In this document: positions 25,913 to 35,277 of the stretch, one piece after another
Layout: every line of letters starts with the position of its first letter
Position numbering within the stretch: the stretch's first letter is position 1
Source: Acidobacteriota bacterium
GTDB taxonomy: Bacteria > Acidobacteriota > Terriglobia > Acidiferrales > UBA7541
Assembly (NCBI GenBank): GCA_013289835.1
Contig: JABCZG010000011.1
Span: forward strand, 1-64,000
DNA length: 64,000 bases
Reading direction: 5' to 3'
Program-made: the position numbers and the translations under genes
Notes under the pieces: generated by a model
The model's input: only the letters and a program-made list of their open reading frames with translations
What the model was told of the DNA's origin: nothing
Databases searched by the model: none

Positions 25913-28372
25913 CTATTCGTACCGCAGAGCGACGATGGGATCGACGCGCGTAGCGCGGCGCGCAGGAATGAGACAGGCCGCGAGCGCAACCGCGAGCAGG
26001 AGAAGAGCAACAGACAAGAAGGTGAGCCCGTCATTTGGACCGACGCCGAAAAGCAAGCTGCTCATGAGGCGAGTAAGCGCAAGCCCGGCGACCACGCCGA
26101 TGGCCACGCCGGCAAGAGTCGCGCGGATTCCCTGACGAAGAACCATCTTTAAAATGTCGGGCCGCTGGGCTCCGAGTGCGACGCGGATGCCGATTTCGCG
26201 AGTCCGCTGCAGAACGAGGTGAGAGATCAGGCCGTACAACCCGACGATCGCGAGAATCAGGGCCAGCGCGGCGAAACATCCGATCAGGTAAGAGGGATAC
26301 CGTCGTAGGAAAACAGACGGCGATTGATTAGCGACATCTTCCAGCGATTGCGGCTGAATCAGGGGCAACTGAGGATCCATCTGCTGCAAGGCTGCCCGTG
26401 CAGCACCGACGAACGCGGCGGGCTCGCCTGCCGTGCGGACGATGTAGCTCAGATAAGTGTTTGGACCTTGATCGTTGGGAGTGTAGATGATCGCGGGAGG
26501 AACGGCGGCGAGATCGATGGAAGCAGTATCGCCGGCTATTCCGACGATTTGAAGATAAGGGTTCTGTGCGCTGTAGGTGAAACGGATGCGCTTGCCGATG
26601 GGATTCTCTCCATGAAGATAGGCCTTCACGAACGCGCGGCTTACCACGACAACTCCTGGCGTTTGTATCGTATCGGTTGCAGCGAAAAATCGGCCCTCGG
26701 CAAGAGGAATTTTCAAGGAAGAAAAATAGCCGGTGCTGACACCGATAATTTGGCATTCATCTTCCTGGCCAAGCGCGGTGGTGCGGCCTTCGATCACGAA
26801 TCGGATGGTGCCGCCGCCGCCGCTGGCGGGAATTCCGGAAGTTTGGCCCACATCCCGGACGCCGGGCACGCTGCGGAGACGGTCTGTGAATTCGTGATCG
26901 AAGCGCACCGCGGCCGCGCTGTAGTAAGGAGGGGTCTTGTCGCTGGGATAGGAAGAGTCCGGCAAGTTCACAGAGAAAGTCAGGACGTTGTGGAGGTTGA
27001 AGCCCGGGTCTTGCCCTAGCAGGGCATGTAGGCTCTTGAGCAAGAGTCCGGCGCCGACGAGCAAGACGAGAGAGATGGAGATTTCTGCGATGACCAGCGT
27101 GTTGCGCAAGCGAGCGTGACCCGCGCTGGTGCCTCCGCGCGATTCGTCTTTCAGAACGTCGTTCAGAGAGGTTCGCGAGGCTTCCAATCCGGGTGCTAGC
27201 CCGAAGAGAATTCCGGTGAGCACGGTGACGTCGCAAAGGAAGAGGAGCACGGGAAGGTTGATTGCCGCATCGCGCAGATAGGGCAAACCTTGCAACAAGG
27301 ATTCGGGGATGGCGGCGATGAGGAGATTGATGCCCCAATACGCGCCGACCAGTCCAACGACGGCGCCGATCGCGGAGAGCAGGAGGCTTTCCGTCAGTAA
27401 TTGCGAGAGCAGGCTGGCGCGGCTCGCGCCAAGCGCGGAACGTACGGCAAATTCCTTGCGCCGGCCGATCGAGCGGGTCATCAGAAGGTTGGCGACGTTG
27501 GCGCAGGTGATGAGGAGAACGAATCCGACTGCTCCCAGAAGAATCAGCAGGAGAGGGCGAACCTTGCCGACGATTTGTTCGCGGAGACTCTCCATGACGA
27601 AAAAGATGGAGCTGTTTTCTTTCGGATGTTCGTGCGAAAGCCGCGTGCTGATGCCGAGCATTTCCGCGCGGGCCTGTTCGGGAGAGACGCCTGGGGCAAG
27701 ACGGCCGACGGCGGTGAGCCAGTGCAAGCTGCGGCGCGTGATGAGGTCGCCGGTCTGGTGGATGGGCACCCAGAGCGGGGCGGAATTGGCGGGCCCGAAC
27801 TCGAAGCTGCGCGGGAGAACGCCGATGATGGTGGCGGGTTTGCCGTCGAGACGAATGACGCGGCCGATGATGTTCGGATCGGCGCCGAACTCGGTGCGCC
27901 AGAAGGCGTCGGTGAGGATGGTGACGTGCGGGCCGTCGGACTGCATTTCGGTATCGAGGAAATCGCGGCCCATCACGGGCTTCACGCCGAGGGTAGCGAA
28001 AAAATTGGGGGTGACTTGCGCGGCGAATGTGTTCTTGGGGTCGCCGTTGGCGGAAAGCGCGAAGGCGTCGCCGCTGTACGCCGCGAAGGATTGGATGCTC
28101 TTCGAGGAGCGGGTCCAGTCCAGAAAGTCCGGGTAGGAGACTTGCGCGCCGTCGTTGCTGTTGTCGGATTGCGTGCGCGACTCACCGACATGGAATAGCG
28201 TGGCGGGCTCGCGATAGGGAAGCGGGCGCAGTAGGGCCGAATAGACGACGGAGAAAATAGCGGTGTTGGCGCCGACGCCGAGAGCCAGCGTGAGGACGAC
28301 GACGGCAGCGAAGCCGGGGTTGTTGCGAAGTGTGCGGATGGCGTAGCGCAGGTTTTGCAAGAGTGTGCCCAT
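25913..28372 (-). CDS. ADOP-type FtsX/MacB-like ABC permease
   Basis: 819 residues. N-terminal [20 protein letters not shown] followed by the first membrane helix, a MacB_PCD periplasmic domain (about 50-245), an FtsX domain with three helices (about 280-400), a second periplasmic domain and a second FtsX domain near the C-terminus (about 690-810, ending [17 protein letters not shown]). This duplicated form is the acidobacterial 'ADOP' permease. It lacks the N-terminal DUF2089-like/PadR-linked extension of some ADOP members. No ABC ATPase is adjacent. MacB-like permeases act as mechanotransmitters rather than pores, so it may help move peptides or lipoproteins. Confidence 0.9.
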   Translation of the reverse strand: MGTLLQNLRYAIRTLRNNPGFAAVVVLTLALGVGANTAIFSVVYSALLRPLPYREPATLFHVGESRTQSDNSNDGAQVSYPDFLDWTRSSKSIQSFAAYSGDAFALSANGDPKNTFAAQVTPNFFATLGVKPVMGRDFLDTEMQSDGPHVTILTDAFWRTEFGADPNIIGRVIRLDGKPATIIGVLPRSFEFGPANSAPLWVPIHQTGDLITRRSLHWLTAVGRLAPGVSPEQARAEMLGISTRLSHEHPKENSSIFFVMESLREQIVGKVRPLLLILLGAVGFVLLITCANVANLLMTRSIGRRKEFAVRSALGASRASLLSQLLTESLLLSAIGAVVGLVGAYWGINLLIAAIPESLLQGLPYLRDAAINLPVLLFLCDVTVLTGILFGLAPGLEASRTSLNDVLKDESRGGTSAGHARLRNTLVIAEISISLVLLVGAGLLLKSLHALLGQDPGFNLHNVLTFSVNLPDSSYPSDKTPPYYSAAAVRFDHEFTDRLRSVPGVRDVGQTSGIPASGGGGTIRFVIEGRTTALGQEDECQIIGVSTGYFSSLKIPLAEGRFFAATDTIQTPGVVVVSRAFVKAYLHGENPIGKRIRFTYSAQNPYLQIVGIAGDTASIDLAAVPPAIIYTPNDQGPNTYLSYIVRTAGEPAAFVGAARAALQQMDPQLPLIQPQSLEDVANQSPSVFLRRYPSYLIGCFAALALILAIVGLYGLISHLVLQRTREIGIRVALGAQRPDILKMVLRQGIRATLAGVAIGVVAGLALTRLMSSLLFGVGPNDGLTFLSVALLLLAVALAACLIPARRATRVDPIVALRYE

Positions 28373-28555
28373 CGTGAATCCTCCAAGTACAAATGGAATG
28401 CAATGGCAAGTCGCGGACCATCCGGTGCTCGGGTACGTTGCTGATCAAAAACGACTTACGCAAGGAAGCTACATACGAAAGACGAGGCTGGTGCCCGGTA
28501 TTGGGACGGGGAGTGCGGATTCGAACAGGAAGCAAAGCAGCGGAATGTTTCGAAG

Positions 28556-29299
28556 TTACTTTGCGTCGTGGAAGATGATGCCGAACGTGAAACGCGTTCC
28601 GCGGTGCACGCGGCTCACTCCATGGCGGAGATTGACGCGGTAGTGGCCGCGCGAGCCTTTCACGGGGCGGTAGCGCGTGGTGAAGAGGATGGCCTCGCCT
28701 TGATTGGCGAGGACTACCTGCGGCTTGGATTGGGCGCGGGGTTGCTGTTCGACGAGGATAAATTCGCCGCCGTCCCAGTCGCGGCCATGCTGTCCGAGCA
28801 GAAACACTATTTGCAGAGGAAAGCTGACGTCGCCGTAGAGATCCTGATGAAGGCAGTTGAAGCCGCCGGCCTCGTAATGAAGCATAAGCGGAGTGGGCTT
28901 TGTTTGCCCGGCTTTGTGACACGTTTTCAGGAAAGCTGCATGTTCGCGGGGGAATTGAGAATCGTTTTCACTGAGGGCTTCCGCCCAGCGATTGGCGACT
29001 TCGGCGAGGTGCGGATAGGCGCTGCTTCGGAGTTCCGCGATCAATTCTGGCAACGGGTGGGCAAAGTATTTGTAGTCGCCAATTCCGAAGCGATAGCGCT
29101 CCATGAGGATATGGCTGCGAAAACGGCCTGCGTCGTGGTAAAGCGCGACGAGCGAATTGCATTCCTCGGGCGAAAGAATCGGAGTGGTAATGGCGTAGCC
29201 GCGGTGCGAAAGGGATTCTGCCGCTGCTTTCCAATCGAGGGCCTGGATCCTTTGCGTTATGGACGGAGTATCGATAATTTTTCGGGTTGCTTCAGGCAT
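28556..29299 (-). CDS. 2-oxoglutarate/Fe(II)-dependent oxygenase
   Basis: 247 residues with the double-stranded beta-helix facial triad: H151 and D153 (CLHQDLYG), distal H226 (NLRHGVS) and the 2OG-binding R236 (GTRFTFG). It resembles the COG3826 group of prolyl-hydroxylase-like enzymes of unknown substrate. Each cycle consumes O2 and 2-oxoglutarate, giving succinate and CO2. The gene is on its own, divergent from the HisC-like gene. The 183-bp gap to the permease gene shows nothing recognisable. Confidence 0.87.
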   Translation of the reverse strand: MPEATRKIIDTPSITQRIQALDWKAAAESLSHRGYAITTPILSPEECNSLVALYHDAGRFRSHILMERYRFGIGDYKYFAHPLPELIAELRSSAYPHLAEVANRWAEALSENDSQFPREHAAFLKTCHKAGQTKPTPLMLHYEAGGFNCLHQDLYGDVSFPLQIVFLLGQHGRDWDGGEFILVEQQPRAQSKPQVVLANQGEAILFTTRYRPVKGSRGHYRVNLRHGVSRVHRGTRFTFGIIFHDAK

Positions 29300-29395
29300 T
29301 CAAATCCTCGCATTCCGCACCTGGCCGGTGCGCAAACACAAATATGAATCCGAACGCGCCAATAAATCTATCCGGTCTGGGCCGTCAAATTTTGC

Positions 29396-29417
29396 TATAG
29401 TTTAGCCGTTCGAACGG
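29396..29417 (+). promoter_or_regulatory. Extended -10 promoter and perfect 12-bp palindrome before the HisC-like gene
   Basis: TGC-TATAGT (29393-29401) forms an extended -10 element. Immediately downstream lies the perfect palindrome CCGTTCGAACGG (29406-29417), exactly where an initiating polymerase would sit. The arrangement suggests an operator. It is 15 bases upstream of the start codon and just before the ribosome binding site. Confidence 0.45.
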
Positions 29418-29432
29418 TTTGTGGAGGTTCTT

Positions 29433-30644
29433 ATGAGCGAGCGCGAAGCAATTACAAAGGGTTCCCGCAGGACGTTCCTCCAATTGTCGGCGGCGGCGAC
29501 CGCGGCGATGGCGTTCCGGATCGCCACGGAGGCTACGCTCGCGGCGGAAGACCGCAATACGTTTCATCCGGGCGCGGTGGTGATTGACGCGAACGAGAAT
29601 CCGCTGGGGCCGTGCGATGCCGCGCGGAAAGCCATCGTGGACATGGCGCCACAGGGCGGCCGGTATTCGTTCTGGCTGAAGGAAGAGTTCGTCAAGACGT
29701 TCACGGGCATGGAGGATCTGAAACCGGAATACCTGCGCGTGTTTCCCGGCTCGAGCGAGCCGCTGCACTTTTCTGTGCTGGCGTTCACTTCGCCGACGAA
29801 GAGCTACGTCACTGCTGATCCCGGCTATGAGGCCGGAATGCGCGCGGCGAAATTCACGGGAGCGCGAATCGCCAAAACTCCGCTGACCAAAACGTATGCG
29901 CACGACGTGAAGGCGATGATCGAGGCGGCGCCAGACGCCGGGCTCTTTTACGTTTGTACGCCGAACAATCCGACGGGAACGATGACGTCGCACTCGGACA
30001 TCGAGCAACTGCTTGCGGCGAAACCAAAAGGCTCCGTGGTGCTCGTGGACGAGGCATACATCCATTTTTCGGACGGCGTTAGCGCGATTGACTTGGTGAA
30101 AGCCGGGCAGGACGTGATCGTGCTGCGAACGTTTTCGAAGATCTACGGGATGGCCGGGATTCGCTGTGGAATGGCCATCGCGCGGCCGGATTTGTTGGCG
30201 AAACTGGAGACGTACGGCGGTTGGAGCGCGATGCCCATCACCGCGATGGCCGCGGCAACGGCAAGCCTCAAGCATGAGCATCTTGTTCCCGAGCGCAAAC
30301 AACTGAATGCCGCCATCCGGCAGAAAACATTTGATTGGCTCGACCGGCAGGGATATACGTACACGCCGTCACAGTCGAACTGTTTCATGCTGGACGCCAA
30401 GCGGCCTGCGAAGGAAGTGATTGATGCGATGGCCGCGCGCAATGTGTATATCGGGCGGCCTTGGCCAGTATGGCCCACCCATGTGCGCATCACCGTCGGC
30501 ACGCTGCCGGAGATGGAAGCGTTCCAGTCGGCGTTCGATGCGGTGATGAAGAATTTCACCGCTACGGGCTACGCTGCTTCACTGTCACTCAAAACGCGAC
30601 GATCTTATTCTGACGGGCAGTGCTGGCCCAGGGTTTTGTCCTGA
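29433..30644 (+). CDS. Tat-exported histidinol-phosphate-aminotransferase-like PLP enzyme
   Basis: 403 residues from ATG 29433 (GGAGG eight bases upstream). The N-terminus carries a twin-arginine signal (SRRTFLQLSAAATAAMAF), then a class I/II aminotransferase: NENPLGP (54-60), NNPTG (178-182), DEAYIHFS (206-213), Schiff-base K236 in TFSKIYG and phosphate-binding R244. The closest group is HisC/COG0079. HisC itself is cytoplasmic, so export is notable; Tat would allow transport of the folded PLP enzyme. The last 20 residues are an unusual Ser/Arg-rich tail beyond the conserved fold. The substrate is unknown and histidine synthesis is unlikely. Confidence 0.88.
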   Translation: MSEREAITKGSRRTFLQLSAAATAAMAFRIATEATLAAEDRNTFHPGAVVIDANENPLGPCDAARKAIVDMAPQGGRYSFWLKEEFVKTFTGMEDLKPEYLRVFPGSSEPLHFSVLAFTSPTKSYVTADPGYEAGMRAAKFTGARIAKTPLTKTYAHDVKAMIEAAPDAGLFYVCTPNNPTGTMTSHSDIEQLLAAKPKGSVVLVDEAYIHFSDGVSAIDLVKAGQDVIVLRTFSKIYGMAGIRCGMAIARPDLLAKLETYGGWSAMPITAMAAATASLKHEHLVPERKQLNAAIRQKTFDWLDRQGYTYTPSQSNCFMLDAKRPAKEVIDAMAARNVYIGRPWPVWPTHVRITVGTLPEMEAFQSAFDAVMKNFTATGYAASLSLKTRRSYSDGQCWPRVLS

Positions 30645-30738
30645 TCTTGATTGTTGTCCCGTCGTTCAAATACCCAAGGAGCTGATTTGGCTTGGAGCGT
30701 TCACCTGATTCTCGACGTCACTCCACTTATTCTTTGAG

Positions 30739-31713
30739 TTGCGGACCGTTTATATGCGAAGGAAGCCAGCTTTTGTTTTCGCTGTGTTAATGCTTGCGTC
30801 AGCCTGTTCTGCATATCCAAAGCAGTCCTCCTCAGGTCTTGGTCAGGAACCCCGCACGATAGCCTATTGCGAACTGGCTGGGGATCCCGCTGCTTATAAC
30901 CACGAGCTGATCCGATTAACCGGGTTTGTGACGCACGGATTCGAGGACTTCCAGCTCATTGATCCAAACTGCCCTCCACTTCCATATCAGTTTTCCGTGT
31001 GGCTGATGTACGGCGGAAAAGCCGAGTCAAACACGGCTTATTGCTGTCCCGGAGAAACTGGCCAAGAATCGCGGCCCGAGTCGCTTGTGGTTGAGGGAAT
31101 ACAGGTTCCACTCTTGAGCGACTCTGTGTTTCAGCGATTCACTGACCTGTTGAAAAAGGAGCCAGACACTACTGTACACGCCACCGTAGTGGGAAGATTC
31201 TTCTCTGGAAAAAAGCAGGAGCTTGGCGGCAAAACGTCGTGGAGCGGCGCTGGTCACCTCGGTTGTTGTAGCCTCTTCGTTGTTCAACGTGTAGAGACGT
31301 TTGAACCGCATACAAGGGCGGACGTGGACTACACGGCAGAGGCAGGCTGGTACGAGAAAGAAGGATGCAAATACAATAGTCTCCGCTGGCAGAAGCACGT
31401 CTCTGTCAACTACGAAGAGGAGGCTGCTAAGCAGGCGATCACGGAACAGAAACTGGCTGACAACGGGGAACGAAGCTGGGCTTTTATTGACCCCCAACGC
31501 GTCGCAATCGAATCTCTGAAGCCATTCTACGGTGATGAAATCCCGACCCTTCGCAAGGTAAAGACAACCCCCGTTCGACAGGTGTTCCGATGGAATACTT
31601 CAGGCAAGTCTGTAACGATAGTCGTTACGCGACCCTATTGGCTTTCCTTCTATGCTAAGACAAACACAGTCGCTTGGATCACTACCATGATCAAGCAAGC
31701 CGATTGTCACTAG
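30739..31713 (+). CDS. Hypothetical exported protein, possible lipoprotein
   Basis: 324 residues. A signal sequence (AFVFAVLMLASACSA) ends near Cys23, though the residue before is not an ideal lipobox. The mature part starts with CELAGDPAAYNHELIRLTGF, a pattern seen in OB-fold-like proteins with several cysteines (YCEL, PNCPP, YCCPG, GCCSL). The C-terminal third (from about residue 205) is rich in Lys/Glu. No family recognised. It is followed by convergent aceA with about 100 bp between. Confidence 0.65.
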   Translation: MRTVYMRRKPAFVFAVLMLASACSAYPKQSSSGLGQEPRTIAYCELAGDPAAYNHELIRLTGFVTHGFEDFQLIDPNCPPLPYQFSVWLMYGGKAESNTAYCCPGETGQESRPESLVVEGIQVPLLSDSVFQRFTDLLKKEPDTTVHATVVGRFFSGKKQELGGKTSWSGAGHLGCCSLFVVQRVETFEPHTRADVDYTAEAGWYEKEGCKYNSLRWQKHVSVNYEEEAAKQAITEQKLADNGERSWAFIDPQRVAIESLKPFYGDEIPTLRKVKTTPVRQVFRWNTSGKSVTIVVTRPYWLSFYAKTNTVAWITTMIKQADCH

Positions 31714-31811
31714 CTATTACGCATATCTAACTGCAAACCCGCGCATCTCTCACGAACCGTTTCGCGCGCTGTTTCAGCGCGGCGAGAGTTGCGCCGCGAC
31801 AAAACGATCCC

Positions 31812-33185
31812 TCAGGCGTGCGCTTCCGATGTGTGCCCATTCGTCGGCGCGGGCGCGAGGGGCGCGGCGCCATGGAACTGCTCGGCTTCGGTTGAGCCGG
31901 CCAGGGCGGTGGTGGAAGAGTTGCCGCTGGAGACGACCTGGGCGATTTCGTCGAAATAGCCGGTGCCGACGAAGCGCTGGTGCGTTACGGCGCGGTAGCC
32001 GAGTTCCTGCGCGGCGAACTCTTCCTGCTGGAGTTTTGAATAGGCGGTCATACCGGCCTGCGAGTAGCCGCGCGCGAGATGGAACATTGACATGTTGAGC
32101 GCGTGGAAGCCGGCCAGCGTGACGAACTGGAATTTGTAGCCCATTTTGCCGAGTTCCTGCTGGAAGTTGGCGATGGTGACGTCGTCGAGTTTTTTCTTCC
32201 AGTTGAAAGAAGGCGAGCAGTTGTAGGCCAACAGTTTGCCCGGGAATTTTTCATGGAGGGCGTCGGCGAATTTCCGCGCTTCGGCGAGATCGGGCGTGGA
32301 CGTTTCGCACCAGATCATGTCGGCATACGGCGCATACGCCAGGCCGCGGGCGATGGCGGAGTCAATGCCGCCGCGGAACTGGTAGAAGCCTTCGGAGGTG
32401 CGCTCGCCGTAGATGAATTCGCGGTCGCGCGGGTCGGCGTCAGAGAGCAGCAAGCCGGCGGAGTTGGCGTCGGTGCGCGCGATGAGAATCGTGGGGACGC
32501 CGCAGACATCGGCGGCGAGACGCGCGGCCACCAATTTTTCGACGAACTCGCGCGTGGGGACGACGACTTTGCCGCCCAAGTGGCCGCACTTTTTCGCGGA
32601 AGAAAGCTGGTCCTCGAAGTGAACGCCAGCGGCGCCCGCTTCGATCATCGCCTTCATGAGTTCGTAGGCATTAAGCGATCCGCCAAAGCCAGCTTCGGCG
32701 TCGGCCACGATCGGCGCAAACCAATATGTGCCGGATTTTTTGCCTTCGGCGGATTCAATCTGATCGGCGCGAAGTAGCGCGCGATTGAGGCGCTTCACGA
32801 GATTCGGCGCGGAATCGCACGGATACAAACTCTGGTCGGGATAAACTTCGCCAGCGGTGTTGCCGTCGGCGGCCACTTGCCAGCCGCTGCCATAAATCGC
32901 TTTCAGGCCGGCCTGGACCATTTCAATGGCTTGATTGCCAGTGATGGCGCCGAGCGCAGGAACGTAGGCGTCCGTGTGCATCAGGTTCCACAGGCGTTCC
33001 GCGCCGAGACGCGCGAGCGTGTACTCGATCTGAATCGAGCCGCGCAGACGGAGTACGTCCGAATGAGAATATGGCCGCGTGATGCCGGACCAGCGGGGAT
33101 CGGTGGACCAGTGCGTTTGCGGGAGATGCTTTTTGCCATTGCCATTGCTATTGCCGTTGGCCCCGTTCGTTCCGTTGGTTGACAT
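31812..33185 (-). CDS. aceA: Isocitrate lyase
   Basis: 457 residues from the ATG at 33185 (AGGAGCAAGC upstream; the longer open frame to 33275 is unlikely to be used). It cleaves isocitrate to glyoxylate and succinate in the glyoxylate shunt. Signatures are the catalytic KKCGHLGGK loop (near residue 180), [15 protein letters not shown] and the WCETSTPD strand. The first 18 residues are a Gly/Asn-rich tail. It is transcribed after aceB with 121 bp between, containing a hairpin. Together with aceB and the IclR gene this is a complete shunt locus. No aceK is present here. Confidence 0.96.
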   Translation of the reverse strand: MSTNGTNGANGNSNGNGKKHLPQTHWSTDPRWSGITRPYSHSDVLRLRGSIQIEYTLARLGAERLWNLMHTDAYVPALGAITGNQAIEMVQAGLKAIYGSGWQVAADGNTAGEVYPDQSLYPCDSAPNLVKRLNRALLRADQIESAEGKKSGTYWFAPIVADAEAGFGGSLNAYELMKAMIEAGAAGVHFEDQLSSAKKCGHLGGKVVVPTREFVEKLVAARLAADVCGVPTILIARTDANSAGLLLSDADPRDREFIYGERTSEGFYQFRGGIDSAIARGLAYAPYADMIWCETSTPDLAEARKFADALHEKFPGKLLAYNCSPSFNWKKKLDDVTIANFQQELGKMGYKFQFVTLAGFHALNMSMFHLARGYSQAGMTAYSKLQQEEFAAQELGYRAVTHQRFVGTGYFDEIAQVVSSGNSSTTALAGSTEAEQFHGAAPLAPAPTNGHTSEAHA

Positions 33186-33270
33186 GCTTGCTCCTTCTTT
33201 CGACTGTCTCAAAACTTCTGATTTGAAATCCGAGAAAGACTCTCTTCCTTGCAAACTCCTCGGTCGTCGG

Positions 33271-33293
33271 AGCACAGCCTGAAAGGCTGTGCT
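33271..33293. repeat. Hairpin between aceB and aceA
   Basis: Perfect ten-base arms AGCACAGCCT (33271-33280) and AGGCTGTGCT (33284-33293) around a GAA loop, in the aceB-aceA spacer. There is no T-run on the coding strand. It is more like a dispersed palindromic repeat than a terminator, but could stabilise the aceB message end. Confidence 0.6.
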
Positions 33294-33306
33294 ACCAAAT
33301 TACTTC

Positions 33307-34917
33307 TCAGGCCGGATTGAACTCGGCGCGGCGGATCATCTCTTCGCTCATGCCGCGTGCTTCGCGCAGCGTGGCGGCCAGCTGCGCATCGGTGCTCTTG
33401 GCGTTCTCGCGAAGGAGGAGATCCAATTCCTCGTCGAAGAGATCGCTAATGAGCTGCGGCGTGTGGCGAATCGGCGCGCCGTTATCATCGAAAACTTCGA
33501 CTTTGTCCGCGTGCTTCATGCGCTGCGCGATCATCAGGCGATAAATGCGATCGGTGGCGAGATCTTCCATGTAGCCGCTGAGCAGGCTCGCGCCTCTTCC
33601 GTTGAGGACGCCGTTGCGGTAACGAATTACGGTGCGAATCGCGGCGCGCGTTCCGGCCAGCGTACGCTTGCCGATTCCTGTGGGCAGCGGACGAAGATCG
33701 GGACGGGGTTTGCCGTTCACCGGGCGCGCCTGAATCTGGTTGGGCACGGGGAATTGCGACACCGCGATTTCGTTCTGGTCGGGATGGCCGGTCCAGGCGC
33801 CATCCATCAAACAGAGAGATTCGTTTTTCTTATCTTCCGCGAGAACTTTCAGGGCGCGCGCATTCAGCTCGACGTCTTCGCGGCTGGGGTACAAAGCGGT
33901 CATGCCGCCGATGGCCAACATGCCGTGCTTGTGGCAAATATCAGGCAAGAGCGTGCGCAGATTCTGGAAGAAGGCGACGTCGTGGGGGATGGTGTTGCGG
34001 TCGGGGAGAACCCACTCCGGATTTTCCAGATTGAAATGAATCAGGCTGGCCATGTAATCCCAGCGGCCAAGGTTCAAGCCGAGGATGTGGTCGCGCAAAT
34101 TCCAGGCAAACTCTTCCATCTGATAGGCAAGCGGATGCGATTCCACGAGCGCCATGCACTTGATGGAATTAACGGGCACGCCCTTGAGGCGCGCAATCAT
34201 TTGGAACAGATCACGCCACCACAGCGCTTCGTCAGCGGATTCGGATTTCGGAATGTAGATGCACAGCGGATGCTTCAGCGCTCTGAAATCCACTTGATAG
34301 GCAACCATCGCGACGTCGAACAGCGACGCGGGAATCAGTTCACCGGGCAGAACTCCCGCTTGATGCAGGTGCAGGCCGCGGGGCCGCGTAAGAATGACGA
34401 TGGTGCTGGGATTGATGCCGACGGTTTTGTTGCGCTTGCGATCGAAATAGGTGAGGCGCCCCGCGAGCGCTTCGAGAATGTTGTGGATGCCGCGCGCGTT
34501 GTGCTCCCACATGTTGGCAGTGGAGTCTTCGAGGTCGAGCATCACGCCAGGCGCGCCGGAGTTGAGCATCTTGACGACGAGATCGGCGTCATCCGCGGGG
34601 CCGGTCATCTGATTGCGCTGATCGGCGCACCATGCAGGGAGCTCGATGCGCCAGGAATTCGTGGTGGCCACCGAGGGCGGCAGATAATCGGGAATTTTGC
34701 CGGCGTGGGCTTCCGCCAATGCGAAGTCGCGGCGCGCGTTGAGGGCGCGCTGGCGAAGCGTGAGCGCGGCATGCAGCGGCGCAAGAAATTCGAGGAATCC
34801 CGCGGGCAGATCGCGGGCGGAGTCGAAATCCGCGGGAGCGGAATTAACCGGCACGATGCGATTGGAGAAGGGCAGCGGAGCCAGCGCGGGGTTTGGTTTG
34901 GTGGTCCCGGTTGCCAT
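33307..34917 (-). CDS. aceB: Malate synthase A
   Basis: 536 residues, full length for malate synthase A. It condenses glyoxylate with acetyl-CoA to malate. Landmarks: APGVMLDLEDSTANMWEHN (metal-binding Asp/Glu region), TVGINPSTIVILTRPRGLHL, ALVESHPLAYQMEE, NLGRWDYMASLIHF and the catalytic Asp region LMDGAWTGHPDQ. It is first in the aceB-aceA transcription unit. The 360-bp upstream region, shared with iclR-type gene, carries two palindromes likely to be the operator. Confidence 0.96.
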   Translation of the reverse strand: MATGTTKPNPALAPLPFSNRIVPVNSAPADFDSARDLPAGFLEFLAPLHAALTLRQRALNARRDFALAEAHAGKIPDYLPPSVATTNSWRIELPAWCADQRNQMTGPADDADLVVKMLNSGAPGVMLDLEDSTANMWEHNARGIHNILEALAGRLTYFDRKRNKTVGINPSTIVILTRPRGLHLHQAGVLPGELIPASLFDVAMVAYQVDFRALKHPLCIYIPKSESADEALWWRDLFQMIARLKGVPVNSIKCMALVESHPLAYQMEEFAWNLRDHILGLNLGRWDYMASLIHFNLENPEWVLPDRNTIPHDVAFFQNLRTLLPDICHKHGMLAIGGMTALYPSREDVELNARALKVLAEDKKNESLCLMDGAWTGHPDQNEIAVSQFPVPNQIQARPVNGKPRPDLRPLPTGIGKRTLAGTRAAIRTVIRYRNGVLNGRGASLLSGYMEDLATDRIYRLMIAQRMKHADKVEVFDDNGAPIRHTPQLISDLFDEELDLLLRENAKSTDAQLAATLREARGMSEEMIRRAEFNPA

Positions 34918-35140
34918 GGTTTGTGTCAGGCCTTTCCTTTGCAGATGTACGCAGAAACCGGCCGACGAAGGGATGTGGCAATTCGAAGGCCAATGGGTTC
35001 CAAAACGCCAATTCTAAGCCTCATGCTCTCAAGCAGATACAAGAGGGCCTGGAACAGTGCCAGCGGGTGGCGCGGAAAGTGGGACACGGTGGCGAGAAAT
35101 TTGCACATCCACGGCGAGAATTTTCTCGAATTCGTCCCGC

Positions 35141-35158
35141 TGTTCAGTATATTGAACA
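35141..35158. promoter_or_regulatory. Candidate IclR operator 1
   Basis: TGTTCAGTATATTGAACA: six-base arms TGTTCA/TGAACA with a six-base AT-rich centre, 224 bp upstream of the aceB start. Nearly identical in reverse complement to operator 2 (one mismatch in the 16-bp core). A lone half-site GTTCA follows at 35162. Confidence 0.6.
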
Positions 35159-35214
35159 CCCGTTCAGCCCTCTGCCTATTTTCTACCAACGGGCCCCGCC
35201 AGCGCGCAAGACGC

Positions 35215-35232
35215 CGTTCAATATCCTGAACA
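35215..35232. promoter_or_regulatory. Candidate IclR operator 2 overlapping the regulator's -35
   Basis: Core GTTCAATATCCTGAAC (35216-35231), centre 74 bp (about seven helical turns) from operator 1. It covers the putative -35 hexamer of the regulator gene, so binding should repress it. Confidence 0.6.
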
Positions 35233-35245
35233 AATATTCTATACT
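35217..35245 (+). promoter_or_regulatory. Promoter of the IclR-family gene
   Basis: TTCAAT (35217-35222), 17-bp spacer, TATACT (35240-35245). The -10 matches five of six; the -35 is weak. It initiates about 25 bp before the gene. Confidence 0.45.
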
Positions 35246-35277
35246 TGGGACGATAATCATTTCTTATGGGAGCAGCC

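Larger units (their letters stand above)
34918..35277. other. 360-bp divergent control region of aceB and the IclR gene
   Basis: It contains the two palindromes and the regulator promoter listed separately. The aceB-proximal 220 bp has no further motif that I can support. Confidence 0.55.

Noticed and set aside
28500..28545. tRNA-like T-arm motif GATTCGAAC near 28517
   Set aside because: The five flanking bases do not pair, no acceptor or anticodon stem can be folded around it, so it is not a tRNA.
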